DNA of 64,000 bases from Cololabis saira (lineage: Eukaryota > Chordata > Actinopteri > Beloniformes > Belonidae). The notes beneath the pieces are model-generated. The model saw only the letters and a list, made by a program, of their open reading frames with translations. It did no database searches and had not been told where the DNA came from. The position numbers were made by a program, and so were the translations under genes. The number at the start of each line of letters is the position of its first letter. Position 1 is the stretch's first letter. The stretch covers positions 42,930,868 through 42,994,867 of the forward strand of contig NC_084591.1 of the NCBI RefSeq assembly GCF_033807715.1, given 5' to 3'. This document shows positions 40,743 through 50,744 of this stretch, one piece after another.

Positions 40743-41086
40743 TGTTGTGGTATGGTTTTTAAAGGACCCAAGTGCAGGGAGAGAGAGGGAGGCCAGAGGC
40801 AGGAGTTCTCAAAAACAAAAGGATTTAATCCAAAAAAGGCAAAACACAAGGCGCTGCAGAGCAGGATAAACAAAAACCAGGAACAGGGAAAACCGACGAG
40901 GAGACATGGAGGGAAGAACCAGTACGGACCGACAGGGAACCAAGGAATGACAAGACAAGATATACTGAGGGGATAACGAGACAAGACGAGACACAGGTGT
41001 GGACACAATCAGGGCAGATGGGACACAGGTGGGGCAAGACAGAACTGAAAGTTACAAACACTGGGGGGAAGTGTCAAACCCTGACA
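40743..41086 (-). repeat. 5' LTR (344 bp)
   Basis: Minus strand TGTCAGGGTTTGACAC to CCATACCACAACA. TATATC lies at 40959-40964; 31 nt from its first base begins GTCGGTCCGT (40924-40933), the likely RNA start. The variant poly(A) signal ATTAAA at 40824-40829 would place R at roughly 40933-40805. Confidence 0.9.
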
Positions 41087-41095
41087 TTATCTATA

Positions 41096-41667
41096 CAGGG
41101 GTCTGCAACCCAAAATGTTGAAAGAGCCATATTGGACCAAAAACACAAAAAACAAATATGTCTGGAGCCACAAAAAATGAAAAGTCTTGTATAAACCTTA
41201 GAATGAAGGGAAATGGCGAAAGGCGAAATGTCGAGAAAAAAGGCGAAATGTCGAGAAAAAAGTCGAAATGTTGAGAAAAAAGTCGAAATGTCGAAAAAAA
41301 AGTCAAAATGTTGAGAAAAAGTTGAAATGTCAAGGAAATAGTCAAAACTTAGAGAAAAAAGTCAAAATGTCGAAAAAAAGGTGAACATGTCGAGATTAAT
41401 GTTGAAGTACAATCTCGAGAAAAAAGTCGAAATGTCGAGACTAAAAAAGAAAGGAAAAAGGAAGAAAAAACAAAGAAAAAAATAAAAAAGAAAAAAAATA
41501 AAAAAGAAAAAAAAGAAAAAAAGGAAAAAAAGAGAAAAAAAGGAAAAAAAGAGAAAAAAAAATAGAAGAAAAAAAAGGTCAAACATTTTTTTTAAAGCTC
41601 CAGGGAGCCACTAGGGCGGCGCTAAAGAGCTGCATGCAGCTCTAGAGCCGCGGGTTGCCGACCCCTG
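41096..41667. mobile_element. hAT-type MITE, GTCGGCAACC family, copy E
   Basis: CAGGGGTCTGCAACCC to GTTGCCGACCCCTG. Internal array of CGAGAAAAAAGTCGAAATGT. The target duplication is not clean (tatctata against atctaatc). Its left edge is 4 bp from the LTR element's right target duplication. Confidence 0.85.
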
Positions 41668-41704
41668 ATCTAATCACTAGAGTTAGTTAATTGAAAAAGA
41701 TTTA

Positions 41705-41972
41705 TTTTAATTGTTTAGTACTTGGCGGGAGTCTTTCTGTGTGGAGTTTGCATGTTCTCCTCGTCCTGCTTCCTCCCACAATCCAAAAGATGCATACTAG
41801 GTTAATTGATGATTCTAAATTGCCTGTAGGTATGATTGCGAGTGTGCATGATTGTCTGTCTCTATATGTGGCCCTCAGACGGACTGTCCAGGGTGTCCTC
41901 TCACCTGTAATGAGCTGGAATAGGCTCCAGCAGACCCCCATTACCCTGCCAAGGATAAAACAGGTATAGTAG
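41705..41972 (+). repeat. Dispersed repeat ending in a GGAT tail
   Basis: Contains GTGTGGAGTTTGCATGTTCT, TAGGTTAATTGATGATTCTA and GAGCTGGAATAGGCTCCAGC, a familiar fish repeat that carries a GGAT tail. The tail expands directly into the next array. 5' truncated. Confidence 0.75.
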
Positions 41973-42311
41973 ATGGATGGATGGATGGATGGATGGATGG
42001 ATGGATGGATGGATGGATGGATGGATGGATGGATGGATGGATGGATGGATGGATGCATGGATGGATGGATGGATGGATGGATGGATGGATGGATGGATGG
42101 ATGGATGGATGCATGGATGGATGGATGGATGGATGGATGGATGGATGGATGGATGGATGGATGGATGGATGGATGCATGGATGGATGGATGGATGGATGG
42201 ATGGATGGATGGATGGATGGATGGATGGATGGATGCATGGATGGATGGATGGATGGATGGATGGATGGATGGATGGATGGATGGATGGATGGATGGATGG
42301 ATGGATGGATG
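41973..42311. repeat. (GGAT)n array with regular GCAT interruptions
   Basis: About 84 tetranucleotide units. G-to-C variants (GCAT) fall at 42056, 42112, 42176 and 42236, spaced 56, 64 and 60 bp. Open in several frames (MDGWMDGW) by composition only. Confidence 0.97.
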
Positions 42312-42315
42312 TTTA

Positions 42316-43335
42316 GCACTTGCACCCTCGGCCAGATCATACGCCATCATGGTCTCAGTTTCAACTGCTATGCTGATGATACCCAGCTCTATCTCAGCAC
42401 CTCACCATCCTCCCAGCTCCCCCCACAGTCTCTGGTTAACTGCCTCTCTGCCATAAAATCCTGGATGACAACCAACTTCCTCAAACTTAACAGCGATAAG
42501 ACAGAGCTCATGGTTGTGGCCCCAAAGTCACTGCTCCGGAAGGTTGGAGATCTTCTCATCAGGGTGGACGGCTGCATCATCACACCGTAACCTGGGCGTC
42601 ATCTTGGACTCCACCCTCTCCTTCCAGTCCCACATTAAATCTGTTACCAAATCTGCCTTCTATCACCTCAGAAACATTGCTCGTCTCCGTCCCTTACTCT
42701 CTGACTCTGTGGCAGAAACACTCATCCATGCTTTCATCACCTCCCGACTGGACTATTGTAATGGAGTCCTGTCTGGGGTTCCAAGTAAAACCCTGGACAG
42801 GCTCCAGTACGTGCAGAACTCTGCTGCCAGGGGTTCTCACCCACACCAAGCCCTGGCAGCACATCACCCCCACCCTCATCCACCTCTACTGGCTACCTGT
42901 TAAGTTCCGCATACAGTACAAACTACTCCTACTCACCTACAAATCCCTTCACACTCTCGCCCCCAGTTCCTGTCTGACCTCCTTCATCACCACTCTCCCT
43001 CCCAGAACCTGCGGTCTTCAGACGCTGGTCTGCTCTCCATCCCCCGGACCAGACTGAAGACCTTTGGGGACAGAGCCTTCAGTGTTGCTGCCCCCACCTT
43101 CTGGAACTCTCTCCCTGCCGTAATCCGTGACTCCCCTTCTCTGGACAGTTTCAATGCACAACTCAAAACCCACCTTTTTACCCTGGCCTTTCCCCATTAA
43201 GTCGCCCCCCCCCCCCCCCCGTTGTTTGGTCCCGGTTGTGTTTTTGTTTTGTTTGTTCTTTTTTTCTGGTTTTCTGCAAAGCGACCTTGGGTTTCTTGAA
43301 AGGCGCTATATAAGTACAAGTACAAGTCATTGATT
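42316..43335 (+). mobile_element. L2-type LINE 3' half, 5' truncated
   Basis: Reads [20 protein letters not shown] (RT active-site YADD), [17 protein letters not shown], then after a frameshift NLGVILDSTLSFQSHIKSVT, SRLDYCNGVLSG and LYWLPVKFRIQYKLLLLTYK. The 3' end is AGGCGCTATATAAGTACAAG plus TACAAG, typical of L2. Starts abruptly at the GGAT array. Confidence 0.85.
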
Positions 43336-43639
43336 GGGGCACTGACTGCATATCAGACACACTGAACTAAAATACGTCTGAACGGTTTGAGATTTGGCTC
43401 AAAGTTCTTGGCTTCTCCCAGTGCTGTCACCTCAACAAACACCAGATTCACCCTAAAAGTCCATAAATTATAAAAGTTTCCTTGCTGAACTCACTTTAAT
43501 GGCTGTTTATTAAAATGTTCCCTTATATGCTATTTCAGCATGTTAATTGACTGGGGCACCGATCCCAATGCAGCTGGATCTGCACCAACGAGATTCTTTG
43601 CTTTCCTACATTAAGGGTTGGTATTACTGTTCATGAATG

Positions 43640-44490
43640 AAACCTCGTTCTAGTTGTGTTAGTTCGGGTGGGTAGGGTGGTTGTGTTCGGGTTGGTTCTG
43701 GTTCCGTCAGAGGTGGTTCCTGTTGTACTGCATTCATTCCTATGCTCCCCATAGGAATTGATAGGTTTTGTGTCGCTATGGTAACATCGCCCCATAAGAA
43801 TGAATGGGGTTATCTTTGCTGTGTAACCTGTTACGCTCTTCCTCAATGTCTCAAAAACTGTAAAAGTTATCACAAAGAGGATTCAATATGTTGTCGTCCA
43901 AAGCCTCTTGAGTTTTTCAAGCATTAGCATTAAAATTAGCATAAAGTTCAAGTTCAATTACTCAAACACTGTAAATCTAAGCTTTAATATGTTGCAGTCC
44001 AAAGCGTCCCGAGTCTTTGAACATTTGAATGATGTCTCTACAATAAAGTATGGCCGAGCAACAGGCCTCCAAAATCAGCATGTAAACCCATTAGCATTAA
44101 AATGATCATAAAGTTAACATTACATTTCTCAAAACCTGTACTAGCTAGCATAATGATTGTAGCAGGGCGAGTGCTACCGGGGCCGACCGAAGGATGGAGA
44201 GACACGGAGTTTCGTGCAGAACCCTCTTTATTTGACAAATCACCCAGTGCACAAGCACAGCATCAGACAGCTCCTCCGACATCCCTCTTCTGCTGTCCAG
44301 CTCTGCCTTATAAGGCAGGCAGGGTGGAGGCGCGGCAGCCACTCAGGTGGATGGGACACAGGTGCGCGTGTCCCATCCACCTCTCCACCCTGCCACAATG
44401 ATGCTTCAATACATCGTAGTCCAAAATCCCTTGAGTCTTTGAACATTTGAATGATGTCTCTACGATGAATCACAGCCCAATAGCCTTAGG
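43640..44490. repeat. Diverged internal repeats split by a solo LTR
   Basis: Three related blocks (near 43880, 43985 and 44403) share 'TTCAATATGTTG.AGTCCAAAG..' and CTTGAGTCTTTGAACATTTG plus AATGATGTCTCTAC. The third is separated from the second by the solo LTR. Origin unknown. Confidence 0.6.
44158..44397 (-). mobile_element. Solo LTR (240 bp) with exact 5-bp target duplication
   Basis: Minus sense TGTGGCAGGGTGGAGAGG to CCCTGCTACA, flanked by atgat (44153-44157 and 44398-44402). TTATAAGG (TATA-like) is inside the palindrome 44305-44316 and AATAAA is at 44227-44232. No internal region: the product of recombination between LTRs. A perfect 15-bp hairpin occupies 44345-44382. Confidence 0.85.
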
Positions 44491-46571
44491 CTGCGAGGTG
44501 TTATGGGAAAACAGTTTGCTAAGGACCTTTGTGGTTCCCAGAAACCTTGCGATGGTGGGCTGCTGGCCCAAATGCAGCAGAGCTCAATGTTAATCCCAAC
44601 AATAGTTGAGAAAATCCCACTAACCTGTTCCTCTTAACGCAGCCACCAACTGTATAGCATCACTATGGTTGAATTTGCATTGATGGTTCCTCAACACCAT
44701 GAGAACAACAACCTCCTCTCACTCTCTCCAACAAGCACTTTGTCTCGAATGACTGTTGGTCCAATGCTTTTGTAGCTATTTTTGCAAATAAGTACTAGAG
44801 AATGAAGGAGCAAATGAAGGCACAATCCCATTCCCAGCTCTGAGCCCCTTAGCCTTAACCTACATCACTGTACATCACCGCAACCTAAAACATTATATAT
44901 GTGCAGCAAATTACTGGGACTTCCGAAATGCTGATTTCCAATATGGTAATCTCAGCTGCCTTGCTTTTGTAGGCATCTATCTGTGTTTATCAATTACAAA
45001 ATTGAGAAATAAAAGATTTATTTTACACCAAGGGATGGTGATTGCTCAGTTTGTGAAGACAACTGGCTGAATATTACAGCGTACTATCAAGTCATAAGCA
45101 TTTTACAGCGTATTCACACTGGGTAATATGAGCCGTGTCTTTAGCATGCAGAGCAGCAAACAAACAAAAGATGAAGTAGGTTTTATCTTCTTAAAATGCT
45201 TTCATAATCGGCGAGCAGAATGTGTTCCCAGTAATGATTTAGCGCACAGATCAACTCTCGATGTCAGCTTTACAAAAAGAGCACATGGGGTAGAATGATG
45301 TGTGTGATAACTGAATCTAATTCTGTCTTAGTCTCATAAAGCTTAGTTTTTTTTTTGGAAAGAATTGTCATGGTTCACATTAATACGTTATTTCAAGTTG
45401 CATTTTTATTGGTATATTAGTAGACAGAGTTGTGGGATATTTGACACTGCTTGATATCTGGCGTAGCGTCTTTTATCTCTGCTCCTGTCTCTCCGTGTCA
45501 TGTACGACCACTGTTTTTGAACTGCAATGGCCAGTTTTTTTAACAATGGTGCAGCTTTTGTTTGAGGCAGCCGGAATTGCACCGTGGGAACCCATCCATA
45601 CAGTGTGAGATGTAATGATCTTCATATAAAAAAATCATGCAGTATGTATAATTTTAAGACTCACCTCATTCACATGGTTTTTATGTTTCTACCCATAGGA
45701 TTAATAGAAGGAGTACAAACGTCTGGACATAACTATATAAGATGCTGGTGTGGACAGTCAGTCATCTAGGTAATGGTAATCCTCAAAGGTTTGAATCAAG
45801 GCTAAAGGAGTTAATAATATGAAACTGACTGGTGGAGAATTTTATAAACTGCTGAAGTCATATGCAAACCACTGACCCTCTCATCGCTCCTGTGGGTAGT
45901 TTGGGTTTTTGGCCACTGTAAGTTGTTTACCTGTTTTGGTTAATGAATCAGGGTGTGAATGATTCTCAAACTGCATGGGTTGGATATTCAAAACTGCACT
46001 ATAAGTGTTGGATAGATGAAACCTGAGGTCAGCCACTCTGTTGAACCTTGACTTTGACATAGATGGCTTATATCTGTCTTCTTTCAAACCACCTATCTTC
46101 TCTATCCAAAAATAGCACATTTTTACCAAAAGACTGCCCCTTGTCCTTGAGATGCATGTGGGCTACTGAATCTTGACTTCATGAGCCAGCTCCTCTGTGT
46201 TGTGCCATGAAGTACTTGTGGTAAAAGACATGGAACAACAGAGAACTGCTGGCCATACATCCAACAAAATTTGACAGGCAGAACAACTGGATAGACAATC
46301 AACAGTGGTTTAAAATGACTTCTGAATCCACATTTGTACTTGTAAAAAGTGTTCTGATTCTACAATGGACTGTCATAATGTTACAAAAAAAATAGTGACT
46401 CTTGGTAATGGTTGGATTTTAGTGATCTTGTATCCCATTTCCTTACAAATATCACAGATATGCTTGAATTCAAGATTAACACCACAGGTTAGAAGCAGAG
46501 TCCTCCATAGCAGATAAAGTTAGAAACCAAGATCGAGGCTATATTACTGTTCCTGTTTCCGATAGTCTCTA
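44491..46571. other. Unassigned spacer
   Basis: No gene recognised. 45660-46140 looks like decayed repeat sequence but without ends. Confidence 0.35.
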
Positions 46572-46986
46572 CACTGCAAAAACTTAAAATCTTAACAAGA
46601 ATATTTGTCTTATTTCTAGTTAAAATGTCTAATTTCTAGTCAAAAAAAAATGTCATTACATTTAAAACAAGACTCATCACTGGGAAAAAAAAATAAAAAA
46701 TTTCACCCGTTTCAAGTAGATTTTCCCTTAAAATAAGTAGAAAAATCTGCCAGTGGAACAAGATTTGTTTGCTTGTAACAAGAAGATAAATCTTGTCCCA
46801 CTGGCAGATTTTTCTACTTATTTCAAGTGAAAATTTACTTGAAACAGGTGTAAATTGTCAAATAACAAGTTATTTTTCTGGTGATGACTCTTGTTTTAAG
46901 TGTAATGAGATTGTTTGACTAAAAATGAGACATTTTAACTAGAAATAAGACAAATATTTCTGGTAAAATTTTGAGCCTTTGCGGTG
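46572..46986. mobile_element. Palindromic CACTGCAAAAA MITE, complete
   Basis: 415 bp, CACTGCAAAAACTTAAAATC to the inverted ...GCCTTTGCGGTG, with TA on both sides. It shows the uninterrupted TTAAAATGTCT site used by the TTAA element at 6.9 kb. Confidence 0.88.
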
Positions 46987-47491
46987 TAGTTTTAAGTATT
47001 CAGTTATGTGGAGCACTTTGTTTCAGCTCTGGTTGTTTTAACGTTTTTTATAAATAAAGTTGGAACAACGGCTTAAGAAGTACCACAAGCTCCCAGTTCC
47101 TGAGGCACTGGAACTGCCAAACAAAGTGGTTACAGCTCTGGTTATCTGACTGACAGAATATGATCAGAAACTAGAAGAATAAACAGGATGTGCTCCACTG
47201 AACCATCTTATGCTGTATTCAGACAGCAGCGCAGCAGCAACACACGAAGGAGCGTCTAACACTTCTGGACATTATGGCATGGCATCATCTCTGCTTTCAA
47301 TAAGAGAACTGCCATCCCTCATTTTTAGATGCATTATGTTCGCCCAGGCAGAGATGAATTTCATGGTTGTAGACAGCAAAGATGAGTTTGTCCTCTGATG
47401 TGTGTTCAAAACTACCTGCTTTCACTTTTGAATGGCCTGTGAATTCATTGGCCAGGCTATAGCTGTGTTTTAGGATCTATTTTAAGATTTT
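46987..47491. other. Unassigned spacer
   Basis: Nothing recognised. Confidence 0.35.
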
Positions 47492-47624
47492 ATTGTCAAA
47501 TAACAAGTTATTTTTCTGGTAATGACTCTTGTTTTAAGTGTAATGAGATTTTTTGACTAAAAATGAGACATTTTAACTAGAAATAAAACAAATATTCCTG
47601 GTAAGATTTTGAGTTTTTGCAGTG
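47492..47624. mobile_element. Palindromic CACTGCAAAAA MITE, right third only
   Basis: TTGTCAAATAACAAGTTATT to GAGTTTTTGCAGTG then TA. The left part is lost. Confidence 0.8.
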
Positions 47625-47635
47625 TACAAATCAGT

Positions 47636-47978
47636 TACTCCTGGAGGTTTACAGCTCCAGACTGAAAAACAGGGAATAGAACATTTTCAGTGACAGTCCC
47701 GAGACTGTGGGACAGTTGTCTCTTGATATGAGAGCCACTAACACCCTCGATCATTTTAAAACTCTTGAAAACAAACTTCTTTCTTTACTTTTAGTACCGA
47801 CTGAACATATGCATTTATATTCTTTTATATTTGAATTATTACTTAGACTATTTTATAGCATTATGTTTTATCATTCTTAGCTTTGTATCTTTATTGATAT
47901 TGCTTTGTTTATCTGTGCAATTTGCATTAGGTCAGTTTTTGTTGTTTTAACTGTACTATATAAATAAACTTTAACTTA
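47636..47978 (+). mobile_element. LINE 3' end, CR1/L2 type
   Basis: Broken frames read RTFSVTVPRLWDSLPL-like sequence, then a 3' UTR ending CTGTACTATATAAATAAACT. Heavily truncated. Confidence 0.6.
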
Positions 47979-48540
47979 ATCCAATTTGACATGGGTAGCC
48001 GCAACTTGATTGGCTCACACGTGTTGAAACAGGGAAAGCTGAAAATCTCCCTTTTGACAGAGGCAACGCAATCAACACACAACCCACAATTCATTTCAAC
48101 AACCCAATACGTCACTTCATTCAAAGTCTATGGAGAAGAACGCAGATGACAAAAACAACAGTACTGTGTGAATCCAGTGTATAGTGTGCTCTCAGCAACA
48201 GGACATTAGCATGAGAATGGATCCACCCAAGGCTGAAAATGAACAGTACTGGAAAAAACATAAGGAAGAAAGAGGCAATGCCCCATGACCAGTGGATCTA
48301 AGAGCTGACCAAAGCACCCTCCCAAAATAAGAACCAGTTCCTATCACAATTGCCATTGAAGAAATAGTCTTAAGCGTGAAGGGCTGAACCACACCAGTTT
48401 GGAAGGGAACACCAGAGGAGCCAAGAACCAACTACTAGTCATCAGGATACACCAAAGACCGCACGATAAATCAAACCAATCTGTGCACTGCCTTTATCAA
48501 CTATATAAAAGCCTACAACTCAATGCAGACAACGTGGATT
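47979..48540. other. Unassigned spacer
   Basis: Nothing recognised. Confidence 0.35.
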
Positions 48541-49489
48541 GCTTGGAGAATCAGAATCAGAATCAGAATAAAACTTTATTGCCAAGTCAGACATAGTCAG
48601 ACAAGAGAACTTGACTCCGGTTAACACCGCTGGCACAGTTTGTTTCTACGGACGCCATTTCTTGGAGGAAGGATGACACTGGGATGGAGGAGGGAAAAAA
48701 AGGCATCTTCACATTGTGTATTAAATACACAGTGTCAAGATGCAAAAAACACCTCAGCACAGAAAAAGAAACATACAAACAGGAAAACTACCATCACAAA
48801 GAAAACTTGCATGGGGGGGGGGGGTGGATCCCGGTACAGTTCATCCAAGTGAACGCCGCGGCTTCGTGGTGCTCCAACCTGGAGACTGTGTTGGGGGCTG
48901 GAGCCGGGAAAGGCATTGAAAATGAGGGAGGTGTGGTTATCAGCAAGTGTGTGTGTGAGCGGTAAGTCTGTGAACTTTGCCCCAGAGCTGCTCCTCAGCC
49001 ATTGTCCCTGATGTTATCAGACGGCTCGGTACAGTTCTGATACAGGTCCACAGATGTCCTGGGAAGGGGAGGGCTAGTGGGGGCAGAGCATCTTGTTTTC
49101 ATTCCTCCAGGGAGATTGTGACTGGAGCGGCCTGCCAAGCCGCTCTGCCAAGGTCAGATTATAGAATCAACAATTTCCCATCTGCCTTACGTCTCTGGTT
49201 CATCAATGGTGGCTCCAATCAGACGAATTTGTGGTCAATTCCCGCCAAGCCGAGCTCCCAACTTCTCCAAGGTCTTTTCCATCTTGCCAATGAGTTCAAA
49301 AACCGCAGCTAGCTTGCGATTTAGCTCCCCCGACGTTAGAGCTCTGAAAGGGCCAGAACAGCTGTCGACGACTTACGAATTAGTCGATATGCCAGGTAAC
49401 CGCCAGCTCCAAAAATCAGAAATCCTGTTATCATTAATCCAATTATGTAGGCATCTTCAACATCCTCAACTGACAGAATGGACCAGGAA
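48541..49489 (-). mobile_element. Retroelement 3' part with a membrane-peptide frame
   Basis: Minus sense runs from 49489 to a 3' end TTGGCAATAAAGTTTTATTC followed by TGATTC repeats. Near its 5' side one frame reads LSVEDVEDAYIIGLMITGFL then IFGAGGYLAYRLIRKS, a clear transmembrane helix with a basic stop-transfer. After a shift of frame it reads ELNRKLAAVFELIGKMEKTL then EKLGARLGGN and stop, an amphipathic helix. The parent element is not identified. Confidence 0.55.
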
Positions 49490-50640
49490 GCCTAAATGAC
49501 TACAGAACCATTGCTCTGATGTCTTTAGTCATTAAGTCCTTTGAGAAACTAGTGTTGGGTCACCGGAAGGACTCTGCATAGGGCTTTTTGACCAAGTGGT
49601 TCCCGTGCTAGTTTGGTGCTAGGGCCAAATTTAGCACCTGATCTTTGCGTTTCGAGTGCGAGGAAAGCACCGACTCAGAGCCAAGAAAATTGGGGCTATG
49701 CTGTTTTCTTTATATGAGCATAACCCTCCTGGTTCTCTCTCCACATCTCGTCCTGGAATATTTTTCTTCAAAATCTTTAGTCTTTGACAACTTATTGCGA
49801 TTGCCACTATCGCAAAAATAGACAACAGAGGATGAAGGCGGTGGATGATCATTCAAATGATTATTCAGCCCTTATGCAATACAGTAATATATAATGATTA
49901 AGTTGTGTTATAGCACAACTACATAGTATTAATAATACTTCATTTCCACACCCAGAGACATGCAAATGTGACAGTGTTTCCTTAACAATAAACTGGACTA
50001 TCACTGTATAACTACCTCATGAAAGTGTAAATATATTTTTGCAATATTAGGCAGTTTTTTTTTATTTGAGAGGTTTCCATTACGGTTTTGTCTTTGAGGT
50101 TGCTCCATTTACGGATTTCCTGCTTACGCATATGTAATGAAACAAATGATGGTCCTGGCTCTATGCTGCTCTTGGGCCAGTGGAAAAACAAGCCAGTTCT
50201 TTGTAGAATCTGTTTGGAACTGGCAAGGATTTTGAGTTGCTTGAAAGGCCCTAACAGATTCTCTGCTGGACCCCCAGCAGTTTGTCTTGTGGGCAAACAG
50301 GTCAGTGGATGATGCACCTAATGTGGGTTTACACTATATCCTGAAGCATTTCGACGCCCCTGGCACATACGCCAGGATTCTGTTTGTGGATTTTGGCTTG
50401 GCATTCAACACCATCATCTCTGAAATCCTCCACCTGCCCAAATACACCACAACAAAAAGGATAGCAATGGCTATCACTAACTCATAGAAAACCCTGAACA
50501 TAGTACTGCATATGTTGAAAGACCTCAGGCAGAAAATAGAGACAGCTCTGCGCCTTCCTGTAGAGGGCATCAGTGTTCTTCCATCAATCCGGTTTATAGT
50601 CTATTTAAACCCCAGCTGTTTTTAGTCCTCTACAATGTCC
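49490..50640 (+). mobile_element. LINE reverse transcriptase remnant
   Basis: Frames read LNDYRTIALMSLVIKSFEKL, then ANRSVDDAPNVGLHYILKHF and DAPGTYARILFVDFGLAFNT, RT motifs of the same family as 14.5 and 31.0 kb. A block of unrelated sequence separates the two parts and stops are frequent. Confidence 0.72.
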
Positions 50641-50744
50641 ACACTGACTCCCTAGAGGGAAACAGGGATCACAGGCACTTTGGGCCTCCTGAGAGCCACA
50701 ACCAGTTCTTTAATCTTTGTCACATTGATCATTCCAAGTGACTA

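Larger units (their letters stand above)
38413..41086 (-). mobile_element. Young non-autonomous, self-priming-type LTR retrotransposon
   Basis: 2674 bp between exact 5-bp duplications ttatc (38408-38412 and 41087-41091). The two 344-bp direct repeats begin TG and end CA on either strand and show no difference when compared block by block. In minus orientation the order is 5' LTR (40743-41086), a 10-base self-complementary primer site, ATG at 40726, one 652-codon ORF, a G-rich polypurine tract, and the 3' LTR (38413-38756). No protease, reverse transcriptase, RNase H or integrase is present, so any movement would need proteins from a partner element. Self-priming from the RNA 5' end is known for the Tf1/sushi group of Ty3/Gypsy elements, which occurs in fish; membership here is inferred from that layout. 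Confidence 0.9.

Noticed and set aside
38768..41008. 746-residue ORF as a host proline-rich secreted protein
   Set aside because: Its first 94 codons lie in the LTR and across the primer site; the 'signal-like' hydrophobic start is LTR sequence. It is a retrotransposon frame.
41088..41675. Exact target duplication for hAT copy E
   Set aside because: tatctata and atctaatc match only after a one-base shift, so I do not claim it.
41973..42590. Met-Asp-Gly-Trp and His-Pro-Ser-Ile repeat proteins
   Set aside because: Translations of a GGAT microsatellite; no promoter, conservation or start context.
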